Shown: piece after piece, positions 53,729 to 64,000 of the stretch
Layout of the letters: each line of letters starts with the position of its first letter
Numbering within the stretch: position 1 is the first letter of the stretch
Source: Pochonia chlamydosporia 170
Lineage: Eukaryota > Ascomycota > Sordariomycetes > Hypocreales > Clavicipitaceae
Reading direction: 5' to 3'
Length of the DNA stretch: 64,000 nucleotides
NCBI RefSeq assembly: GCF_001653235.2
Contig: NC_035795.1
Location: forward strand, 3,160,314-3,224,313
Position numbers and translations under genes: made by a program
Notes under the pieces: model-generated
What the model was told of the DNA's origin: nothing
The model's input: the letters and a program-made list of their open reading frames with translations, nothing else
Databases searched by the model: none

Positions 53729-54549
53729 TCAGGAAAAGAGAAATTCCTTCAGGACCGGCGACCCTGAAAACTCTGGATTTAATAATATGCAGCTTCTCAT
53801 CGTTAGCGCCGGACACGAAGCAGTAAGAGCACATGGTATACAATACCAGTAAGCTCTTAAGCTGAAGCGGAAACCTGTGCAAGAATGAAACATACTTGAG
53901 AAAATATTGCAGGCCAGCCCGCCTCTTATCCAGAAACTTCGGTCGAAACTTGGAAATCACGCTCTTGGGCGGCAGTGGCGGGACTGCCCCTTCAAAAGTT
54001 GGAAACGATCTGACCAATTTGCCGCGGAAGTCGTCAAACTCTGAATATCTCTTCCGAATGTTCATGTAGCTTCCCTATAAATACAGTTAGTCGTCATGAA
54101 AGCCCTGCATTAACCATCCAAATACATACTGTCAACGTTTCCACGCGGACATTCCACACGACAAATGCGCCAATACTGGTCGCCCCTCCATTGACAATGG
54201 TGTAGTCGACAATCTCGACGCTCTTCGCCCAGCACGCATTGTTCCGATCGTCGTGCTCGCTCGTGTCGTTGTCTTGCAGGGTGATCGCACCGACTGGCAA
54301 GGACTCGGCGGAAATGTTGGATATGTTGCGCTGGTGGGTGCTCGCGTTCATCCAGTACGGCGGACTTGTGACAGAGCTGTTGGACAGTGTAGACGACACC
54401 ATATCTTGGGGGACATCGTCGTCGTCGTTTGTATGATTGCTGCGGTCTGCCGTGTGGTTTGCATCTTCAATCACGCCTCGAGATGCGGTGTCGATGCCAG
54501 TGGCAGTGCTCCCGCTGACCGCTAGGTCCTGCTTTACCGCCGACGACAT
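53729..54549 (-). CDS. YPT35: PX-domain protein Ypt35
   Basis: Exons (minus) 54549-54130, 54074-53896 and 53792-53729 give 220 aa. Ypt35 is a small PX protein of endosomes and vacuoles that in yeast recruits Vps13 to membranes. The N-terminal 95 residues are disordered and Ser/Thr/Asn-rich; they would carry a Vps13-recruiting motif if conserved. The PX domain reads VEIVDYTIVNGGATSIGAFV, then RKRYSEFDDFRGKLVRSFP (Arg for PI3P), EGAVPPLPPKSVISKF and the short C-terminal helices ILLNPEFSGSPVLKEFLFS. The last exon codes 21 residues. The third acceptor (GAGAAG) is chosen because it gives the family sequence and keeps frame. Introns are 55 and 103 bp. Confidence 0.9.
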
Positions 54550-56434
54550 TCGGCCATGTGAGAGTCGTGGCTCATGCGTGTTTCGGTCGCTATCTCCCTT
54601 GCTGGCCTTGGTCGTGAAACAAAAGCCTAGGATCTCCTGGGAGGCGACGGTGGATTTGACTGAGGGCAGTCGGCGGTGGTTGCCGAGCTGTCGGATGGGT
54701 GGGGAAGATATTTGCTGTGCTGGTGGACTTTTGTAATCGCACTATTAATCGGCCCCGTGTTGAGCTGGATGGATTGGAATTCTTGGAAGCGGAAATGGAT
54801 GTTTGTTTCTGATGCGCAAAGCTTCGCATTTCGAGTCTCACCTCAAAATGTAGCTCTATCCAGGTTTGGTCAAGATCAATGATGGGCGGGCTTCAGATGT
54901 GGGGCCGAGCGGCCGCCGTTCCATGTTTGGCAGACAGACATGGACTCAGGCTTTTGATGTCTCTCCATTTTCTGGTCTTGGTGGCATGGACTTTTTGCTC
55001 CTGAGTTTATGGTCCATTTGAGTTGTTAAGCTTGCTGTTGGATGCGGCGCCTGGGCACTTTGCAATTGTTTTGCCCTCATTTAAAATGTCCAATGTCAGA
55101 TTGCTAATTTTTTTTGTGAATGAATTTACTCAGCAACGTCCAGTTTGAAGGACTCAATGCTGGGTCATTGAACGGTTTGGTCGACTTAGGGTGTGCCACC
55201 AGCGATGAAGAATGCTGCAGTTGTCACAGCAATTAAACCGATCTTGGTGCCACACATGGCTACAATGTCAGCTTTAACTCGTCGATCCCATCAAACTTCA
55301 TTCCCTTTGCCTAGGCATGTGATATTCTATGCATTAAATGGCACAGCATTGACTATTGCCAACGGATATCACAGATGCATGCCAGAGCCTGCTATTTTAT
55401 TGCCTCAAGGCTGTGCTTCAGCCTCCATCGTGGCAATATCTGTGCTTCCAGGTCAGGATATCATATCATTTCGACAGTGTTCCAGTCAGCAGCTGGCCAA
55501 ACGGTTGACCTCCACCGCGGACACAGCCTCGTGCGGAGAGCAATAAAGACAACGAACAGAATGCAGAATATTTCGTCATCATCAAAAGCCACCTTACCGC
55601 CGACCACTCCTCTTCTCCATTTGATAGTTCGGAGCCATTTCACTCAGGTGTGGCCAAACGCCCCGATGGAGATATCAGCATCAACGGTGGCGTTGAAGCG
55701 GAGACGACATGTCCACCATGTGTTGGCATCGCAGAAAGACATGCCGGGGAAAAGCAATCAATGCATCAGTATTAAACTGCAGCACAGGCATGACAGCAGA
55801 AACACCTTCAGCGTCTGACGGCCGCTGTCTTATTCAATGATGATTCGCACAGAGATGAGTCTAGTATCATTGAAACTTTTCAGAGTCGTTTCGAGGCGCA
55901 GCCATCAAATGCAGACCAGGGCCGACGAACACCAATACCCTGACGAAGGAGACGAGCTCCCCCCCACGATGCAGCCAAAGGCTAGAAGTCGTGCAGAGTG
56001 CGTCGTTACTAATTTATGCAAAGGCTCTGAAATTGTCATCACACTTGATGGTGGCATTGCCGTGACGCAATCTTGTCATATGCAGCGGGGATGCAAAGGC
56101 GAAGTACGGAGGAGTGTCTGGTGTGTCGTAAATTCGTAACTCTTCAGTTCGAACGTGTTACCTGAGTGTCGACATGTCGCCGTCTCGTATATTGCTGCCT
56201 CGTGACAAGGAAAACCCTTCATCACAGAGTGATGGGAGTAATGGGAGTGACGACAAGTGCTGGGAATGCCTGCTCGTCTCGGTATTTGCCTCCACCTGGG
56301 CTTGCAATGCTGCATCAGATCTGGTGCTGTTGGTGCTAGTGATGCAAAGAATACGATGCAGTTCGAACGACGCCCCAGATCCAACCTGTCAGAAACTTGT
56401 GCAAGCCTCTTGGCCAGGGGCCACATGCAACAGG
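54550..56434. other. Long intergenic region, left part
   Basis: About 1.9 kb without a supported gene. Several frames of 100-150 codons overlap on both strands (for example 55193-55546, 55375-55818), none recognisable. It includes the YPT35 promoter. Confidence 0.4.
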
Positions 56435-56496
56435 CCAGACCAGACCAGACTTTTTAGCACAAAACATTGAGCCAAGTCATGTCTGGTCTGGTCTGG
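56435..56496. repeat. Perfect 16-bp inverted repeat of CCAGAC
   Basis: CCAGACCAGACCAGAC at 56435-56450 is matched by its exact reverse complement GTCTGGTCTGGTCTGG at 56481-56496, with a 30-base loop. Each arm is three CCAGA-type pentamers. It would form a strong hairpin in single strand or RNA. Confidence 0.85.
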
Positions 56497-57778
56497 TGTG
56501 TGCGACTGGAGCCTGTGCCTGTGCGGAAAACCTCGTACTTGACTCCTGTCTGCTAGCAGGCGGCCGTTTTGCCCCCACTCCTGATGCCACTCACTATCCC
56601 AGGAAAAGGAGCTCCATCACCAGTCCTATCAATTCGAGACACAACCAAAGTCACATTGCAGCTGGGAAAAGAGATGATGAGACGAGGGTAACCGCAACCA
56701 AAGCCAAGGAGTTTGCCCCCCTAAAAACAGTCGGGGACCCCAAGCTGACAGAGTGTCCAGAGAGCCATCGTCGGATCAAACAGAGACATCCGTCGCCTAT
56801 TCCCACAAAGCAAATGCCAATACCAAATACTGAGCCATTTTGGGATGGACCTGAACCTGGACCTGGACTGGACCTGGATCTCGCGGGGACAAATGGCCAC
56901 GGCGTTGTCATGGTAAATCAAATCGGGCATGGTGGACTTGACTGTGGTTGTGTGGCTCATGTAGCTGAGACCCTGAGCAAGGTATTTGGCTCATCACCCC
57001 AGACACACCACCACACACCACGTACGCCTTTGTGCTTGATTGTGGGTAACGTTGATGCGGCTTTGTCCACCGGAATGTTCCCATTGCTAACAACCGTTGG
57101 CTGATGATACCGTATACGGAGCACAAACGCAACGCTCGATGGCTTCAATGGCTCGAAATAAAAGAGGATACCTTGGGGCCTAGCTCAGAAAGCTTGGCTT
57201 TTTGGTCTCAAGTCTCTCGTTTTTTGCACATCTCCCCCAAAGCTAGAACACCCCGGCCGGGCATCCTCGTCCGTCCCCTGGTCAATCGGGCTGGTCCGTG
57301 GCACTCCTCACCGGAGGCTCGAATGTCCCAGACCAGACCACATATTACCCGGCTGAGCCGCCTACTTGGAGCTCCAGCTCCTGGTCCTGTGAATTTTGTC
57401 TTCTCCTCCTTTCTCTGTCATCTCCGTTCGCTTGAACCGTGCCGTGCTTTTTCGTTTTCCTCGAAAATCACATCCTGTCGTTGATTTCTTTTCGACTCTT
57501 TCGCTTTATTGACATTTGCTGTCGCTATTCGTGTTCCCCCTTTTGCCCGTCTGCATACATAGTATATTTTAATTGTAAGGAGTTTCTCCCCATGGACACT
57601 TGTCAGGACTGTCGATGTGCCGATGCGCTTTTTGGGGACATCTTTGGACCAACACGATATACCGGATTGGATTCATATTGCCCAGTTTTCCAATACGTTT
57701 AGACGAGTACTTATGCAAGTTTCTAGTTTGCCTTCTTCACTACGACCGACTCCGTACACCTCACTACTCATCGACAAG
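56497..57778. promoter_or_regulatory. Upstream region of Cys-rich surface protein gene
   Basis: About 1.3 kb before ATG 57779. Short repeated CTGGACCTGGA motifs occur near 56852-56880, and another AGACCAGACCA copy is near 57331. The last 350 bases are pyrimidine-rich (TTTCTTTTCGACTCTTTCGC), which often marks transcription starts in fungal genes. The frame 56397-57104 is rejected as a gene. Confidence 0.4.
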
Positions 57779-58456
57779 ATGCTTTCTCTCCGGAATACCT
57801 TCCTGGCTGTTGCCGCCTGTGTCTCGACTGTCGTCAATGCCGACTACACAATTGACCCGGAAAGCGTGCCAATTACCACCAGAAGTGAGCAAAACACCCA
57901 AACTTTCAACGCTAGTCTGTCGTGATGCTAATATATTGCTATAGAGGCTTGGTGTCAGCAGGAGATGACTACATGTCCCCTTATTTGCCAGCAGGTCGAA
58001 CCCAGAACCACTCTCGTCAACACCTGCGATCCTGTTCGTCTCCAACACCTCCAGTATAAAGCTTTTTCTAACAGTAACCAGGAATCCCTCACCTACGGCT
58101 GCCTCTGTGGCAATAACATGCAACCCAATGTTTCAGAGTACTCGCTCAGCTTGCCCTACTTCATCTGCACACAATGGGTTATCCAATGCAAGGACGCCTG
58201 CTCGACCGATGCCTGCAAGTCCGACTGCCAGCAGAAGCACCCATGCGGCGCGCAGAGTCCCTCCCCGCCTAACAAGACGAAGACTGCCACCACCAGCAGC
58301 AGCTCGACGAGCGCCCCGAACACGATCTATACGGACGGACCTGGAGGCTCCGGCAACAGTGGAAAGAAGGGGGCCGGCGTGGCTCTCGAGGTTGGACGTA
58401 CCTACGGATTGGCCATTGTTCTGACTGGCCTGTTTGCCGGATTTGCTCTTTTGTAA
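57779..58456 (+). CDS. Cys-rich GPI-anchor-type surface protein (DUF7707-like)
   Basis: Exons 57779-57884, 57945-58033 and 58082-58456 give 189 aa. Signal peptide MLSLRNTFLAVAACVSTVVNA is followed by a compact domain with twelve Cys (KAWCQQEMTTCPLICQQ, NTCDPESLTYGCLCGNN, FICTQWVIQCKDACSTDACKSDC). A Ser/Thr linker and a hydrophobic C-terminus (YGLAIVLTGLFAGFALL) after a Gly/Ser-rich site follow, as in GPI-anchored wall proteins. I take it as the fungal DUF7707-type family; function unknown. The spacing differs from the eight-Cys CFEM pattern. Exon 3 uses acceptor AACCAG rather than the AACAG five bases earlier, because the latter brings an immediate stop. Confidence 0.85.
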
Positions 58457-61431
58457 AGGAGAAGAAGCATTCATGACATGGAGGTTGTGTGAGAGATGTC
58501 AAGCACTGTCCTGTTGGTGAAATTGCATACGGCTCGTCCTGGAAAGTTCTAGGCGGTCAGGGAGCTTATGGTGTTAATTGCTTCGCATCGCTATCATCTT
58601 GGCTGCAAGTGTTGGTTTTTGTTCCATTAGCTTAGCGAATACTGAGTGGGAATTTTGATTTGGCAAAATGGAGGATATTAATTTAATACTGGTTGGCGGA
58701 CGTATTGGATTCGTTTGAGTATGTCACTTTCAATTTATGGAATATACAGCTTCTACGGCAGTTCCGACTTGCGGCTACTACTTGACCACTATTGACGTGA
58801 GGTCGGTTTGCTTATTAAGATGGATGGTGGGATTGAGTTTTGTGGTTCTGCGTGGATGGATCAGCACAATGACCCGGCTGGTGGCCACTTGGTTTCTTTC
58901 AAGGTTGACATGTTGCTCGGCAAGGGCCAGTCTCTTGTGGACTGCTCAAGTTCAAGTTCAGGCATGATACTGCACTGTTCTGTTCTGTGCCTGGTAGAGG
59001 GTAGTGTAGGTGTACGACGTGCATCTGCCGTGATGGAGACGGGAGACGAAGCGATTGGCCGGTGTAAATAACAACATTGCAGTCATGAAGTGCCTGCTGC
59101 TTGGGCGTGGCTGCTGGAAATTACTGTCATGCTGGCCGTCAATGAGAGATGTTGTGGGATTCACGTGCTGAAATCGTTTCGTTGAGAGGTCGCCCTGACT
59201 CACTGAGGAATCCAGACGGGCCTGAGAAGCCAGACGTCTCTGTTCCGACCCTGATTGCCGTGCTGTATCGGACTTGAGTCTGGTAGCTAATTTGGCATTG
59301 TAGAGTGACGAACGGCTTGAAGAGGAATGAAGATTGGAGTTGGGATGCCCGCAACACAGTGGTTCGGGCGAGGCTCCGACCATCAAATGCAAGGCCACGA
59401 GCTTGGTTTCTGCACGAGACCCCACAGGCAGATTGGAGTTCCCGAGGCTCAAATCGAGCACCAGATGGTTGAGGGGAACTTCACCGGGTTAGCAGATGTT
59501 CGCAAGGATACGCCAATTTAGGTGTTTTGGCGGGCAATCCAGCCAGGCACTTAACATCATGCAAACCACGGAGCAGAGGAACCAAGTGTCGCCGACCGCT
59601 CATCTCGAATCTTGCAGTTCAATCCTCCGGCTGGCGCAAGTCACAGGGGATCGAGGCCAATAATTGGTGGCTTGTGGTGGTTAGTGCGCTGGAGGCATGG
59701 AGTGATCGAGTGGGAATCCTCAACGCCATGCAGCTTGCTTTCTCAACGAAAAAAAAAAAGAGTGACCCTGTTGACCATTTGACCCGGTGGTGATCCAATC
59801 ACGGCGCCTGTTGGATAATTAGTCGCAGCCAGGTTTTGCAAATGAGCACGCGCGAGCGGCACAGGATCAGGTAGCCTAGGCGGGAGAATGGCGGACAGGA
59901 GGCATTTGAATCAGTTTGAGCCGAACCACATGCTCATGCATAGATGGAACAAGCAGATGTTGACGATCTGCTAGTTACGTAGTAATTTGCACGAGAACTC
60001 AGAAGCTAGACCTGGCCCTGTTTGTTCTGGGTTCCTTGTCCCTTGTCCTGGTCTCCATTTCTCCTCATTCGAGTTCAAAGTTTAGCCAGTTGAGTCCTTT
60101 CCTTTCCAGTCTTTGATTCCCCGCCTCCTTGTCCGTCCCGTCTTGGTGCTCCGTTTGCACGTCGATTGGTCTTTGGCGAGGTGTTTCAACAAACACCTGC
60201 ATCAAACCTGCATGCCCGGTCCAGTCACGTTCACTTTCTTGCCTCGACACTCGTCCTTGACACAGGAGAGGCAAGCCAGGGCTTGCGCAAAAGAGCCTTG
60301 AGGAACGAAACAAGAAGCCCTCCAATCACGCCCCGACAGCAACCAATTGCCTAGGGACCTGGGACTGTCTAATGGTCGAATGGGTTGTCGAGCGCAATCT
60401 ATGCTTCTGAGAACCTGGGAATGAGAAGTTGTGTCATCGAGCTGTCGACGGCGCTTTTGTTGCGAGTGCAATCACATCCAATGGCGTCGATAGTGTGACA
60501 TAAGCACGCGTTGGATTTCGGGACTCTTCGTCGGGCACGGACAGTCTCAAGTGGATTGTAGTTGACTGCAGGCAGAGCTCATTCCAAGCCGGGGTTTCAA
60601 ACTGATCTGGACGTCCAGGCCAATGATCTCAGCTCGCGATGCCTGCTGAGCATCGAGATAACTGCTGATTGACAGCGCTTCGCATCACGTGGTTCGTCTA
60701 CCAGACATCGGGATAGAGTCTGAGTTTCCTGGCCATTCTATCTGCGCCGTGTGATATACCAATCTAGTTAGATGACGTTATGTAGGCCATCGCAGGAGAG
60801 GCCTTGTGACAACCGGGTCCTCATTACTTCATCGCGTCTAGCGGAGGCGATCATGAGATGGTTTGCCTTGTGGGGTGCCAGCCGTTGACTTAAATTACTC
60901 TTCTACCACCACGGATAGATGCTGCCATCTAGACTTCCTGTCTTGCACGTTGCAGCGGCACCTCGGCTCTGCTCCATCAAGAATGTGACCGTCTCAAGCC
61001 GATGCCGTGGCTCCCTCGACATCATCTGGTTTCTTGTCACCGCTTCGTTGTCATTCGCACCCATCCCAGGACAAAGACACTATTGCATCCATTACAGCCA
61101 CTCCTCACATATCACAGGTCACATATTCTAGTTTCCATGCCGACTCTACCGCCACATCCACTTAACTCACGATCCAGACCCCCTCTTTCTTCATCTACTT
61201 AAGACATGAACCCCCCCGGGACCACAGCCCAAGCTCTGCTCTGTCGAATCTCTCCCTCCCTCGTAAAATGGCCAACCGTAGCCTCCCTCATATTCACATC
61301 CATAAAGATTCCATACCACCGTCACCTCGCTCGCTTCCTGTTCTACTCCAATACGTCTACCGTCCCAGTACCTCCAATGGTCATCTAACATATTCCTGGT
61401 TATTATCCGACACATACCGCTCTCCCATGCC
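58457..61431. other. Long intergenic region
   Basis: Almost 3 kb without a supported gene. Frames up to 167 codons (58958-59461, minus) have no recognisable content. A poly-A run is at 59750-59759. The part near 61060-61420 is CT-rich and rich in CATCC/CACC, in keeping with leader of the next gene. Confidence 0.4.
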
Positions 61432-62866
61432 ATGTCCACTCCGGCTCCTATCAGCAATGGCTCGACGAATCCTCGTAAGCCCCTCGACAGCCAGGCAAAC
61501 ACGGGCAGTGATATGTCCATGATGTTTTCCATCCAAACAGACTGCCCTTCCAGGTTTGCCTATCAACATCAACATCGCATCAAGGGGCTCAACGCAGAGA
61601 CACTCGCGAGAGTCTTCCTGCCAGCCCCGTCCTGGATTCTGGCGCCGGAATATGCCCGCCTTAGATCCGACCCGGAAAACCCCTCCGCCTGCATCTTCTT
61701 CAGCCTCAATCTTTCCCTCTATAACCAACAAATCGTTCCCGCAGAATGGGCTGAGCAATGGTTCTTCGTGAGTGGACGCGTTCACCCGTACGCGCTGACC
61801 TGGGAAATTGAGCAACAAGATGGTCTGGAAGCGAACACTGGTGCCATCGCACCATACACCATCCCGGCCCTGATTGTCCGTGATCAGGGTTACCAACCGT
61901 GAGTACGCTCCGTACACCTGCCTTTGGCAGCCCTCCCCTAACTCGAGTCGAAGTATTCTCCCTCGTAGCTTGAACTCGGTGGACCACTTCCCCGCCATGC
62001 CGCCCGTTGTTGCGTTCACCGGCCCTGTTCTAGGTTCCGGCCACACACTGCTCCGAAACGAACATATTCTAGGACTCAACGACATCCAATTGAAATGCTG
62101 CGGCTTCGTCCAACTTTCTACGTTCATTGCCCCTGGAAACCCTGACAAGACGCCCTGGAAAGGCTTCCATCCATTCCAGGTCTTTGTCATTTTCCCCATC
62201 CACGCCAACCCTTGGGCATCTCTGTGCAAGAAGATGGTCGAGAAACAGGACACCCACTTCCAGTCTAACACTCTGTTCACCTGCACGGCCAAAATCGCCG
62301 GCCTGCTCGACCACAATATCATGTTGCACCCGCCGGGCTTTGACCGAGACTACGTTTTCATCGTAGTACCAGATACCTGGACCTTTCTGGACCGGGCAAC
62401 ATCCAAATCGGCTTCCGCAACCCTGTCACTTTCTATTCCACCAAAACAACCGTCCTCCGGCCCTATGGCCTTTGGCGATGCCAAAGCTATGTTTGCCTCA
62501 CCACCAAAACCAACAATTTACCAATCTGCTCCTCTCCCGTCCACTCCTCCCAGATTAGCTTTGGTCGAACCAAGTACGCCACTAGCCAAGCGGAAAAACT
62601 CTGACTACGAAAAGACGCCTACGAAGACACGACGCCTGTCCCCAGCGTCGTCTGGCACCATTCCATCTTCTCAGACCAACGACCCCACTAGATCCCTCAT
62701 GGCTTCGGCCTCCTCACAAGATGAACTTGTTGAATCGGAGACAGGCATTCCAATTACCTGTCGTCCAGATGCGCCCACATCCGATTCGATCACAGCTCTC
62801 CTTTCAGACTCGCCCCGACCGTATCGCAACCGTCATCCCCCAAAGAAATATCTGGAAGTTGAATAG
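61432..62866 (+). CDS. Unrecognised protein with basic, Ser/Pro-rich C-terminus
   Basis: Exons 61432-61898 and 61969-62866 give 454 aa; intron 70 bp (GTGAGT/GTAG, CTAAC near 61939). I do not recognise the family. The N-terminal 290 residues look folded: MMFSIQTDCPSRFAYQHQHR, then ACIFFSLNLSLYNQQIVPAE, FVSGRVHPYALTWEIEQQ, LKCCGFVQLSTFIAP and PFQVFVIFPIHANPWASLC. The alternation of strands suggests a beta-rich domain; no catalytic motif is evident. The C-terminal third is disordered with TPLAKRKNSDYEKTPTKTRR, a likely bipartite nuclear signal, and several SP/TP sites. No signal peptide or membrane helix. Coding status is supported by frame continuity across the intron and non-repetitive composition. 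Confidence 0.78.
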
Positions 62867-63822
62867 GCACTCGATCGAAGAATGTGGTTATTTTACCAAC
62901 CAATAGTCACTTCCCTATAGCAACAAATTGACTGAGATATCCGTTGTGTGTCTACCAATGGTAACCATCATTGTCTCCGAAGTACACAAAGACTCCTCGC
63001 CCACATTACCCATCCTTGGGCGTGCAGAACTTGTGAATCTTCCAACCTACCCTTTGATGCTCGCTCACATGGTAACCCACGGCCCGGCATCACCCACACT
63101 TCTTGATGCATCCCTCCTTTCCAGAATCCCTGCACAACATGATCTCCACGCAAGTACAAGAGCCTGCCCTTGGATTCTCTGACGAATTTCTGAGCCGTAT
63201 CCCGATTTCACATTCCCCCAAATGCAAATTTGCATCTCCATTGGACGATATTCTTTTTCAATGGTTGCATCATGTTTCATAACCCCTCACTTCATCCGGC
63301 CCCTAAGAGGCTGCCAGGATGCCCTAGGCTGAACCCAGTATCCCACACACACATGAATGACCAAATTGACCCAACCCGAAATGCCATGGTCCATCCGCCG
63401 GAACTCGGGTCGCGATCTCATCTCAATCATACGAGATACCTGGACCCCCCATGGTGGGTCGAGATTGCATGCCGTGTTAGCCTCTCCCCTTCGGTCTCTG
63501 AACCCCGCCAAGCAATCATCATCACAACCCTGGCCAGATTCCCGTCGCCGTCCTAGTATATTAACCCCGAAGTGCCGCGCTGCCAATTCCAGTAATCGAA
63601 GAATAAGTTTACGGCCCTTCCTATCCCCATTCCGAAAGAAACATGGTACACGGTATAATACTCGTTTATTCTGCCATCTCTAATCCTCGAACGAATGTGC
63701 CTTAACCTAGGCGCATTTCTCAATACTTCGCCCTTAACGTGCTGAAAAATGATTGACGAACGGTTCTGATATTCCTTTAACTTGTTCTGAGGTGCGGAAT
63801 CCCATCCCGCAGATGTTTATAA
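62867..63822. other. Intergenic region near right edge
   Basis: 956 bp without a supported gene. Short frames on both strands around 63287-63586 overlap and look random. Confidence 0.4.
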
Positions 63823-64000
63823 CTACACAGGTGGATTACTAACACATATGTTTCCATTTTGCCTCTCAAAGACCACGCCGTATTTGCGACACAATGCCTT
63901 AATTTCCTTTGTCTTGTATTTGACAAACTCAGCAACCATAGGCATAGGCATCGGTACTTGCAACAAAAGGGCTGATGACATCAACTTCATGTTCTCGAAT
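63823..64000 (-). CDS. Possible 3' end of a gene running off the right edge
   Basis: On the minus strand a frame enters at the window edge and stays open for 58 codons to TAG at 63825-63823. It contains VPMPMPMVAEFVKYKTKEIK and ALCRKYGVVFERQNGNICV, which look protein-like (mixed charged and hydrophobic residues). I do not recognise a family, and an open run of this length can arise by chance, so this is tentative. Confidence 0.35.
   Translation of the reverse strand, partial: FENMKLMSSALLLQVPMPMPMVAEFVKYKTKEIKALCRKYGVVFERQNGNICVSNPPV

Noticed and set aside
54550..55818. Frames of 100-150 codons around 55193-55818
   Set aside because: They overlap one another in different frames with no recognisable content or splice logic.
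56397..57104. 235-codon frame on the plus strand
   Set aside because: Starts inside the CCAGAC hairpin, is Pro/Gly/His-rich with no domain, and runs through short CTGGAC repeats.
58069..58075. Acceptor AACAG for the last intron of the Cys-rich protein gene
   Set aside because: Using it brings a TAA at once; the next AG (AACCAG) keeps frame and Cys pattern.

Overview
The window looks like nuclear DNA of a filamentous ascomycete (Pezizomycotina, most likely Sordariomycetes, perhaps Hypocreales). Evidence: short introns (about 45-95 bp) with GTRNGT-type donors and CTAAC branch points; single-copy fungal genes (RCF1, RTC5, SWC3, NMT1, SWP1, SIN3, TAF2, SAS4, YPT35); a HET-domain gene; NACHT/ankyrin and polyketide-synthase relics; and a left end whose stops look like repeat-induced point mutation (RIP: CAA to TAA, CAG to TAG, TGG to TAG). 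The order assignment is inference.

Layout. 1-8000 is a decayed accessory tract. It holds a broken STAND/NLR-type gene (nucleoside-phosphorylase, NACHT, ankyrin; 1208-5035), an isolated acyltransferase fragment of a non-reducing polyketide synthase (5776-6867), a second ankyrin relic (7555-7820) and a mutated intron-bearing tRNA-like gene (7833-7928, minus). From 8029 the sequence is ordinary gene-bearing chromosome: ZZ/EF-hand membrane protein (-), RCF1 (+), RTC5 (-), secreted amidase (-), HET protein (+), a recently broken FAD/berberine-bridge-type oxidase (+), a second intron-bearing tRNA (20711-20806), SWC3 (-), ABHD12-like hydrolase (+), NMT1 (+), alpha/beta hydrolase (-), SWP1 (-), glutaminyl cyclase (-), SIN3 (-), TAF2 (-), SAS4 (-), IQ-motif protein (-), YPT35 (-), a Cys-rich GPI-type surface protein (+), an unrecognised 454-aa nuclear-looking protein (+) and perhaps the 3' end of one more gene (-) at the right edge.

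Functionally, four genes act on chromatin or transcription (SWC3 of SWR1, SIN3 corepressor, TAF2 of TFIID, SAS4), three of them consecutive on the minus strand. Others serve respiration (RCF1), protein N-myristoylation (NMT1), N-glycosylation (SWP1), pyroglutamate formation (QC) and endosomal traffic (YPT35, RTC5). They are not an operon or cluster. The accessory material (NLR relic, HET gene, PKS relic, oxidase pseudogene) belongs to allorecognition and secondary metabolism.

No clearly new system is visible. The best leads are the paired ACA-anticodon tRNA-like genes, the near-identical ankyrin repeats surviving inside a RIP-like relic, two degenerate ~60-bp tandem arrays, and an 8-nt micro-exon. 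Exon limits were set by hand from splice signals, reading-frame bookkeeping and family conservation; for each gene called intact the summed exon length is a multiple of three.
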